Position numbers and translations under genes: made by a program
Assembly (NCBI GenBank): GCA_043766165.1
Contig: JAYUIJ010000030.1
Location: forward strand, 1-11,662
Direction of reading: 5' to 3'
Source: CAIJZX01 sp043766165
GTDB taxonomy: Bacteria > Patescibacteriota > Patescibacteriia > SBBC01 > CAIJZX01
DNA length: 11,662 nucleotides
Shown: one piece after another, positions 1 through 5,450 of the stretch
How the letters are laid out: every line of letters starts with the position of its first letter
Position numbering within the stretch: the stretch's first letter is position 1
Notes under the pieces: model-generated
The model's database searches: none
Told to the model about the DNA's origin: nothing
The model's input: only the letters and a program-made list of their open reading frames with translations

Positions 1-39
1 GTAACACCCATCGGAGACGTTCTTCTTGGATTGTTTTAA
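1..39 (+). CDS. Possible 3' end of an upstream gene
   Basis: Frame 1 reads VTPIGDVLLGLF and stops at TAA (37-39). The composition would suit a protein C-terminus, but twelve codons are too few to identify a gene. Frame 3 is also open here, so this is only a weak suggestion; the stretch could equally be non-coding. Confidence 0.22.
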   Translation, partial: VTPIGDVLLGLF

Positions 40-47
40 CCATAGTG

Positions 48-89
48 ACAGACATGTACCCAGTGTATGGGAAACCGCCATATGTCTGT
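48..89. repeat. Nested inverted repeat upstream of promoter P1
   Basis: ACAGACAT (48-55) is the exact reverse complement of ATGTCTGT (82-89). Between these arms a smaller hairpin is possible, CCCA (59-62) with TGGG (68-71) around a 5-base loop. No T-run follows, so it does not look like an intrinsic terminator. It ends 18 bases before the -35 box of P1, where an activator or repressor site could lie. That role is inference. Confidence 0.45.
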
Positions 90-107
90 ACACATTACCT
101 CTTACCC

Positions 108-136
108 TTGACAGAAATACATTTTTCTGGTAAGCT
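108..136 (+). promoter_or_regulatory. Promoter P1 (sigma-70 type, extended -10) of the paralogue operon
   Basis: A perfect -35 box TTGACA (108-113) is followed, after exactly 17 bases, by TAAGCT (131-136), preceded by TGG (128-130), the TGn signature of an extended -10 element. The hexamer itself is a modest match to TATAAT, but the perfect -35 and the TGn compensate. Transcription would begin near 143-146, leaving a leader of only about 6-9 bases before ATG 152, with no room for a Shine-Dalgarno sequence. The same arrangement recurs at 4591-4619, which raises confidence in both. Confidence 0.7.
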
Positions 137-151
137 CATTTCTGTATTTAT

Positions 152-1627
152 ATGCATTACATACACGGCACAAAAAAACCTTTGTCCGGACTTCGTGTTC
201 ATACGCTAAGCACGCTACTGCTCGTCGTGGCGATTTTCGGCTTGGCAAATATTCCGCGGGCTGGAGTTTCTATTGTGCTTAAAGAGCCGATTTCAACCAC
301 AACAATCAACCTGCCCTGTACTAATCCACTTTCATGTTCAGTCGCGGACCAGTTGTCAAAAACCTCAGACTATTTAATGCGTAATAAAAAGGGTTTAACG
401 TTTACACCTGATCCGCGCGACATTCAACCGTTTAGCGAATATGTACGATTGACACTCGACACCCAAGCTGGTGGGTTTTTAAACCTCTATGCGATCACGA
501 AAAAAACCACCTATCTTTCGGAGGCTGAGCAACGTTTAAATTATATTTATAGTCTTGGCCCGAAAGCTTTAAATAATAGTCCGTTTGATGGCATGACGGC
601 CTATTTTTTCTTACAGGCGAGCGAATTGGTACCAAACTCACTGTATCGGTATTACGGTTTAAAAATAACTGATGAGTGCTTAACATTTCCACTCCTCACC
701 GTAGATCCTGGGTATATGTGCGACATGGCTTTAGCCAAGGCTTACAAAATTACTAATGATAAGAAATATTTACCCATTCTTCGTTCGACGACGGCGGACA
801 TTGCCTCGCGTCAGTACGACAATGGTGGGTTCCCGCATTGGTACCAATCAGCTGGACCCAGCGCGAACTACACTGCTTGGATGATTGAGGAGGCGTATCT
901 AATTCGAGCAAGTGATCCAAACAATCCTGATCTTGATGTTCCTATTCTGAACAGTCGTAATTTCCTCAAGGGACTAGTCAATGCCGACGGCAGTGTTCAC
1001 GTCGTGCCCGGCGAACCTGACGGCGTGGGCATGAGTACGCTGTCATCAATTGCCTATGGGTTGCAAGGTTTAGGTGAGAATGCTACGGCCCAAAAAGTTT
1101 TACAATTCCTCTTTAGCAAGCAATTTACCGGTCTTAATAGCGGGGCCTTTGCCGATGACTGGCAGAACGATAATCCGAATGATTATTGGACGGTGACCGA
1201 GCCATCGGTGCTACGCACATCATTAATTTTCTGGGACCTGTCAAATATTTTAGTTGACCAAAAAACTTCACAATGCGTGTCCGGGTCTACGACATCATGC
1301 GTCATTGTACCGACAAATTGTAACTCTGCATTCATGGATTTAAACAGTTGTAATGCAGGGTACACGGGAACAAACATCTGCCTGAATGGTGCACTTACTA
1401 AGTGCGTTAATCCAGGACTGGTTACCTATAAAAACGTAGCTTGCGGTGCCCCGACAGACTATCTATGCAATAGCGATACAGGTTGTTACGATATCTTCAT
1501 TCCCGGCGGTGCTATTAAGTGCATTGGTTCTCAATGTGCTAGCCAATGTGTTGGCGGTGGCTATCGACCGACAGTTTTTCAAAGCGCCTGCGGCGAGCCA
1601 TGGCCGGCGGGATGTTACGAACAATGA
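152..1627 (+). CDS. Secreted six-hairpin (toroid-like) protein with Cys-rich tail, paralogue 1
   Basis: 491 residues; family not recognised. The N-terminus is basic (residues 1-18), then hydrophobic (about 19-32), then the motif NIPRAG (33-38), which suggests export with possible signal peptidase cleavage after about S40, or a membrane anchor. Residues about 68-368 contain six successive helix-loop-helix units, many closing with Gly/aromatic loops such as GGFPHW (225-230) and PGEPDG (286-291). This pattern fits an (alpha/alpha)6 barrel as in several glycoside hydrolase and polysaccharide lyase families. Acidic or His residues shared by all three paralogues include D87, E96, D146, D185, D191, H229, D255, D260, D262, E288, D290, D335 and D362; which are catalytic, if any, is unknown. 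Residues 375-488 hold 14 cysteines, suggesting disulfides outside the cytoplasm. The ATG at 152 is chosen because it lies just downstream of P1. First gene of a three-gene operon. A binding rather than enzymatic role is equally possible. Confidence 0.85.
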   Translation: MHYIHGTKKPLSGLRVHTLSTLLLVVAIFGLANIPRAGVSIVLKEPISTTTINLPCTNPLSCSVADQLSKTSDYLMRNKKGLTFTPDPRDIQPFSEYVRLTLDTQAGGFLNLYAITKKTTYLSEAEQRLNYIYSLGPKALNNSPFDGMTAYFFLQASELVPNSLYRYYGLKITDECLTFPLLTVDPGYMCDMALAKAYKITNDKKYLPILRSTTADIASRQYDNGGFPHWYQSAGPSANYTAWMIEEAYLIRASDPNNPDLDVPILNSRNFLKGLVNADGSVHVVPGEPDGVGMSTLSSIAYGLQGLGENATAQKVLQFLFSKQFTGLNSGAFADDWQNDNPNDYWTVTEPSVLRTSLIFWDLSNILVDQKTSQCVSGSTTSCVIVPTNCNSAFMDLNSCNAGYTGTNICLNGALTKCVNPGLVTYKNVACGAPTDYLCNSDTGCYDIFIPGGAIKCIGSQCASQCVGGGYRPTVFQSACGEPWPAGCYEQ

Positions 1628-3099
1628 TGTTTATTACACGTACTCATCGAACAGAGAAACAGCCAACAGTTGTCCACGCCATTGCTATACTGATGTTTGT
1701 TGTTTCGATTTTTGGCTTAGCGAATATTCCGCGAGCAGGAGTGAGTCTTGTAATTCCAGAGCCAAAGGGTGGCTCACAAAAAATTACCATTCCATGTTCT
1801 GATACAATTTCCTGCCTGGTTGCGCCGCAAGTCTTAAAGACATCTGACTATTTGATGCGGAATAAAAATAGTCAGGGGATTACGCCCGATCCGCGGAATA
1901 TTCAACCGTATTCTGAATATGTTCGATTAAATATTGTGACACAAGCTGGCGGGTATTTAAACCTTTACGAAGCGACCGGCAAGCAAGTCTATTTGCAGGA
2001 GGCCCAATCACGGTTAGGGTACATGGCAAACTCGATGCAACTTGGCAGTCTCACAGGAGGACCTTTTGACGGTATGATGGGCTATGTGTTTCTTCAAGGC
2101 GGACAAGATTTACATAACGCATATTTTCGATCGAAAGGATTGCAACTGGCCGATTCTTGTTTGACGATGCCATATTTAACACTTGATCCGGGATATATGT
2201 GCGACATGGTGCTGGCTAAGGCCTACAACATCACCAACGATGTTAGGTATGTAAATAAATTACGCGAATCAACCGCTGAAACAGCAACAAGACAATATAG
2301 TAGCGGTGGTTTTCCACACTGGAACCAGAAAGCCGGTGCGAGTGCGAACTATACCGCCTGGATGATTGAGGAATCATACATGATTCGCCAGAGTGACCCG
2401 ATGAATCCCGACCTTGATACAACGATTTTGAATAGCCGTAACTTTCTCAAAGGCTTAGTCAATGCCGATGGTAGTCTTCATAAGGTACCCGGAGAACCGG
2501 ACGGTGTTGGTATCAGTACGCTGTCTTCAATTTCCTACGCCCTCCAAGGATTAGGCGAGAATGCAACAGCTCAAAACGTTTTACAATTCCTGTTTAGGAA
2601 ACAATTTACCGGCGTGAATAGTGGCGCGTATGCTGATGGTTGGGAAAATGATAATCCGAACGATTATTGGACGGTGACTGAACCATCGGTTTTACGGACC
2701 TCATTAGTTTTCTGGGATTTATCAAATATTCTGACCGATAAAAAATTCGGACAGTGTGTTTCTGGCGCAACAACGAGTTGTATAATTACACCGAACAACT
2801 GTAGCGGTGCATTTGCGTCAATCAACGCATGTAATCAGAATTACAGCGGTATGGATACCTGCATTGATGGGTCTCAGACGAAATGTTTAAATACTCAAGT
2901 TATAGTCATGCAACCCGCGCTGTGCCAACCATTATTTGTGCAATGCATTAGTGATCGTCAATACTTAAATTGTGGCACAGTGGGTCTTCAACGTTGTGCC
3001 GGGACTAACTGTGGCGTGTGTGTCCCTGGTGACAGTGGCGAAATAGCATGCACACCAGGCACGGACGACTACCCGCCAGAACAGTGTTACGCGAAGTAA
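1624..3099 (+). CDS. Secreted six-hairpin (toroid-like) protein with Cys-rich tail, paralogue 2 (mosaic)
   Basis: 491 residues. The start is placed at the ATGATG of 1624-1629, whose first ATG overlaps the TGA stop of the previous gene by four bases. An earlier in-frame ATG at 1546 would add 26 residues that are encoded within the previous gene's Cys tail and have no counterpart in the sisters. The layout matches paralogue 1: hydrophobic helix (about 19-33), NIPRAG (34-39), six helical hairpins (about 71-370) and a tail with 14 cysteines (378-488). Residues 71-180 are about 84% identical to paralogue 3 but only about 55% to paralogue 1, whereas residues 261-386 are about 85% identical to paralogue 1 and about 59% to paralogue 3 (hand counts). 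That implies recombination or gene conversion between neighbours, with a break near nt 2150-2200. No Shine-Dalgarno sequence is evident, so translation is probably coupled to the upstream gene. Biochemical function unknown. Confidence 0.85.
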   Translation: MMFITRTHRTEKQPTVVHAIAILMFVVSIFGLANIPRAGVSLVIPEPKGGSQKITIPCSDTISCLVAPQVLKTSDYLMRNKNSQGITPDPRNIQPYSEYVRLNIVTQAGGYLNLYEATGKQVYLQEAQSRLGYMANSMQLGSLTGGPFDGMMGYVFLQGGQDLHNAYFRSKGLQLADSCLTMPYLTLDPGYMCDMVLAKAYNITNDVRYVNKLRESTAETATRQYSSGGFPHWNQKAGASANYTAWMIEESYMIRQSDPMNPDLDTTILNSRNFLKGLVNADGSLHKVPGEPDGVGISTLSSISYALQGLGENATAQNVLQFLFRKQFTGVNSGAYADGWENDNPNDYWTVTEPSVLRTSLVFWDLSNILTDKKFGQCVSGATTSCIITPNNCSGAFASINACNQNYSGMDTCIDGSQTKCLNTQVIVMQPALCQPLFVQCISDRQYLNCGTVGLQRCAGTNCGVCVPGDSGEIACTPGTDDYPPEQCYAK

Positions 3100-3109
3100 T
3101 TTTTTACCT

Positions 3110-4561
3110 ATGTTTATTTCACGACAACAACGACAATCAGTCTTCACTCGGAGCATCGCTCTGATTATGCTTGTCGTTTCTCTAGTTGGACTGGGTAACA
3201 TTCCTCGGGTCGGGTTTGGCGCGGTGCCAAAACCTGTGCCAACCCCAACGCCGGCGCCGGTTGGTCTCTGCAATGATTACTACAGCTGTACGCTCATGCC
3301 GCAGATTTTGAAGACGAGTGACTATTTACTGCGCAATAAAAACGCGCAGGGGATTACACCTGATTCGCGGGCTATCAAGCCATATTCTGAATACATTCGA
3401 TTGAATATTGTGACTCAAGCCGGCGGCTATCTCAATTTGTACGAAGCGACTGGTAATTCAATCTATCTTCAAGAGGCACAGTCGCGATTAGCGTATATGG
3501 CGAACTCAATGCAATTGGGCGCCTTAAGCGGCGGACCATTTGATGGCATGATGGGCTATGTCTTTTTGCAAGGTGGCCAAGATTTGAACAACGCCTATTT
3601 TAAATCAAAAGGTATCCAGATTGCCAACGAGTGTCTAGGTTTCCCGTGGTTGACGCTTGATCCGGGTTTAATGTGTGACATGGCGCTGTCAAAAGCCTAT
3701 CAGGTGACCGGTGATGTGAAATATCGCGACAAACTACGTATTTCGGTAGCCGAGACCGTTGATCGCCAATACACGGTTGGCGCGACCAATGGCGGTTTTC
3801 CGCACTGGTCACAAAACGCCGGTCCTAGCGCGAACTATACCGCCTGGATGATTGCGGAAATGTATATGACGCGGACTGGTGATCCGACCAACCCGGATTT
3901 AGACACGTCAATTCTTAAGAGTCGACCCTTTCTGCGAAGTCTGGTGCAGCCGGATGGAACCATTGTTGCTTATCCGGGTGAACCTGATGGCGTTGGTTCA
4001 AGTACATACTCGGTTACCGCCGCCGCATTACATGGCTTAGGCGAAGATGTGTTAGCCCAGCGGCTCCTCAATTACTTGTTTACCAAACAATTCACCGGCG
4101 CTGATAGTGGTTCGTATCCGGATGGATTCGTGGCGCCGCTTGGGTATTGGACGGTAACTAGCCCGTCGGTGCTTCGAACTTCGCTGATCTTCTGGGACTT
4201 AACAAGCATTGCGGCTAGTCGCAAAGCCGCGCAGTGTACGATTGGCGCGGTGACGCTGTGCACAATTACGCAGACGAATTGTAGTTCGGCCTTTGTTCAG
4301 GTGAATAGCTGTACGAAGAACTACGCCGGCACGGATGTGTGTTTGAACGGCAGGCCAACAAAATGTACGAATCCAGATATGGTCACATTTGTTCCAACGC
4401 AATGTACTACTCCGCCGGGAACAGTTATTGAAGGGCAGGCATGCAACAATTGGGGAACATATGCGGGTATTAAGAAATGCGTCGGCGCTAATTGTACGGC
4501 CTGTATTTATAATGCCGATTCGCCACCAACGCCAACTTGTCTGGATGTTGAGATACCATAA
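3110..4561 (+). CDS. Secreted six-hairpin (toroid-like) protein with Cys-rich tail, paralogue 3
   Basis: 483 residues, 10 bases after paralogue 2 and with no visible Shine-Dalgarno sequence. The hydrophobic helix (about 15-28) precedes NIPRVG (30-35). A Pro/Thr-rich linker (PKPVPTPTPAP, 40-50), absent from the sisters, then joins it to the toroid-like body (about 68-368). The Cys tail (376-477) has 12 cysteines; the first six follow exactly the spacing of the sisters. This copy is the most divergent in the second half: the sister motif WMIEE is WMIAE, VTEPS is VTSPS, and the acidic NDNPND loop is shortened to APLG (342-345). If the body is an enzyme, these acidic losses point to a changed activity or ligand. 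No convincing intrinsic terminator follows. Function not assigned. Confidence 0.85.
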   Translation: MFISRQQRQSVFTRSIALIMLVVSLVGLGNIPRVGFGAVPKPVPTPTPAPVGLCNDYYSCTLMPQILKTSDYLLRNKNAQGITPDSRAIKPYSEYIRLNIVTQAGGYLNLYEATGNSIYLQEAQSRLAYMANSMQLGALSGGPFDGMMGYVFLQGGQDLNNAYFKSKGIQIANECLGFPWLTLDPGLMCDMALSKAYQVTGDVKYRDKLRISVAETVDRQYTVGATNGGFPHWSQNAGPSANYTAWMIAEMYMTRTGDPTNPDLDTSILKSRPFLRSLVQPDGTIVAYPGEPDGVGSSTYSVTAAALHGLGEDVLAQRLLNYLFTKQFTGADSGSYPDGFVAPLGYWTVTSPSVLRTSLIFWDLTSIAASRKAAQCTIGAVTLCTITQTNCSSAFVQVNSCTKNYAGTDVCLNGRPTKCTNPDMVTFVPTQCTTPPGTVIEGQACNNWGTYAGIKKCVGANCTACIYNADSPPTPTCLDVEIP

Positions 4562-4590
4562 CTGGCAATAAGTGTTGAAAAATACTATAT

Positions 4591-4619
4591 TTGACATACC
4601 ATCTCAAAGATGGTAAAGT
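4591..4619 (+). promoter_or_regulatory. Promoter P2 (sigma-70 type, extended -10) of rpsU-yqeY
   Basis: TTGACA (4591-4596), a 17-base spacer, then TGG-TAAAGT (4611-4619). Like P1 it has the perfect -35 and TGn. The similarity continues downstream: both read TCATTT, one variable base, then TGTAT. The start point should be near 4626, giving a leader of about 59 bases for rpsU. The -10 region covers the ATG at 4610, so that longer rpsU start would lie upstream of the transcript. Confidence 0.75.
4598..4614. repeat. Inverted repeat inside the P2 spacer (possible operator)
   Basis: ACCATC (4598-4603) and GATGGT (4609-4614) are perfect 6-base complements around the loop TCAAA. The element fills the space between -35 and -10, a usual place for a repressor site. 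P1 has no such repeat in its spacer. Read instead as RNA it would be a weak terminator for the paralogue operon, but the following T5 run starts seven bases after the stem, so that reading is less likely. Confidence 0.4.
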
Positions 4620-4643
4620 CATTTTTGTATGTTAGCTATTTTT

Positions 4644-4660
4644 TGCCTGCCAGTCAGGCA
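4644..4660 (+). promoter_or_regulatory. Small hairpin in the rpsU leader
   Basis: TGCCTG (4644-4649) pairs with CAGGCA (4655-4660) around CCAGT. The hairpin sits in the predicted leader and ends eight bases before the Shine-Dalgarno sequence, so it could influence ribosome access or bind a protein. Ribosomal protein leaders often carry such elements, but I do not recognise a known S21 leader motif. It may also be a dispersed genomic repeat. Confidence 0.4.
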
Positions 4661-4668
4661 CATTTCGG

Positions 4669-4677
4669 AAGGAGGTG
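4669..4677 (+). promoter_or_regulatory. Strong Shine-Dalgarno sequence of rpsU
   Basis: AAGGAGGTG is a near-perfect anti-Shine-Dalgarno complement, with GGAGG ending nine bases before ATG 4685. It decides the start of rpsU and is the only strong Shine-Dalgarno sequence in front of any gene in the window. Confidence 0.85.
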
Positions 4678-4684
4678 TGACGCC

Positions 4685-4963
4685 ATGGTTGAAGTAAAGA
4701 AACGGGAGAATGAATCGTCCGAAAGTTTAGTTCGACGATTTACCAAGCGCGTCCAACAAAGTGGCGTCCTCATTCGTGCGAAGAAACGACGTTTTTATGA
4801 AAAGCCGAAAAATGGACGAGCCATCCGAGAAGATGCTCTGCGACGCCAAATTATCCGCGATGAACGCGAATTATTGCGCCGACAAGGCAAACTTGAAGAA
4901 TATGACTTGAAGAAACGCGGACCACGTCGCAAGCCGTTACCGCGCATCCCTTCGAGTTTTTAA
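4685..4963 (+). CDS. rpsU: Small ribosomal subunit protein bS21
   Basis: 92 residues, very rich in Arg and Lys. S21 binds the 30S platform near the 3' end of 16S rRNA and assists initiation through mRNA pairing with the anti-Shine-Dalgarno sequence. The family signature is visible at residues about 17-41: RRFTKRVQQSGVL followed by RAKKRRFYEKP, matching the AGVL...RRREFYEKP core of E. coli S21. Residues about 45-92 form a basic extension beyond the usual core of about 70 residues, predicted helical and then PRRKPLPR-rich. The ATG at 4685 is chosen over the in-frame ATG at 4610 because of the Shine-Dalgarno sequence and promoter P2. Followed by yqeY after six bases, a pairing also known from other bacteria such as Bacillus. 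Confidence 0.93.
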   Translation: MVEVKKRENESSESLVRRFTKRVQQSGVLIRAKKRRFYEKPKNGRAIREDALRRQIIRDERELLRRQGKLEEYDLKKRGPRRKPLPRIPSSF

Positions 4964-4969
4964 ACTACG

Positions 4970-5413
4970 ATGCCAATTCAGCACCAGATTGAACAAGACT
5001 ACCTGACGGCCTTCAAAGGTCATGACCAGGCGACCGTTGATGCCTTACGCTTTTTAAAAGCGGCTATTAAAAACCGCGAAATCGAACTGCGTGAAGGCAT
5101 CTTGAGTGACCAGGAGATTATTGCCGTTCTGACGCGAGAAGCAAAACGACGTCAGGAATCAATTACCATGTTCACCAAGGGCGACCGAGCTGAATTAGCG
5201 GCGAAGGAGACACTAGAGCTAGAATTGATCCGGAAATATTTACCGGCTCAAATGACTGACGACGATCTGGTGGTAATAGTGAAAACAGTAGTAGCCGAAA
5301 TGAATCCAACGCCAAAAGATTTCGGAAAAGTGATGTCGGCGGTGATGGCAAAGGTCAAAGGCCAAGCCGACGGCAATCGCGTCTCAGCCGCGGTCAAAGC
5401 AGTGCTGAAGTAG
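4970..5413 (+). CDS. yqeY: GatB/YqeY domain protein
   Basis: 147 residues, the usual family length. YqeY proteins resemble the C-terminal tail domain of GatB, the tRNA-dependent amidotransferase subunit; a tRNA-related role is suspected but the exact function of stand-alone YqeY is not settled. Visible signatures are LRFLKAAIKNREIELR (26-41), RRQESI (60-65), the IRKYLPAQMTDDDL stretch (87-100) and DFGKVMSAVMAKVKGQADG (117-135). It begins six bases after rpsU with no Shine-Dalgarno sequence, so translational coupling from rpsU is likely. The short gap to the giant gene (37 bases) has no clear terminator or promoter, so read-through into it is possible. Confidence 0.93.
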   Translation: MPIQHQIEQDYLTAFKGHDQATVDALRFLKAAIKNREIELREGILSDQEIIAVLTREAKRRQESITMFTKGDRAELAAKETLELELIRKYLPAQMTDDDLVVIVKTVVAEMNPTPKDFGKVMSAVMAKVKGQADGNRVSAAVKAVLK

Positions 5414-5450
5414 AAAATACTTACACTAATTTAAAAACATTTTCGACGTG

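Noticed and set aside
1546..1623. Longer start of paralogue 2 at ATG 1546
   Set aside because: The extra residues are encoded within the coding sequence of paralogue 1 in another frame and have no match in the sister proteins; the ATGA overlap at 1624 is the natural start.
1446..1802. Open frame of 118 codons crossing the junction of paralogues 1 and 2
   Set aside because: It is an off-frame shadow of two well-supported genes with no recognisable protein features.
4598..4626. Intrinsic terminator after the paralogue operon
   Set aside because: The stem is only six pairs and the T-run begins seven bases after it; the same bases form a good promoter, which explains them better.
4610..4684. 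Longer rpsU start at ATG 4610 (25 extra residues)
   Set aside because: It overlaps the -10 of P2, the extra residues do not resemble S21, and a perfect Shine-Dalgarno sequence precedes ATG 4685.
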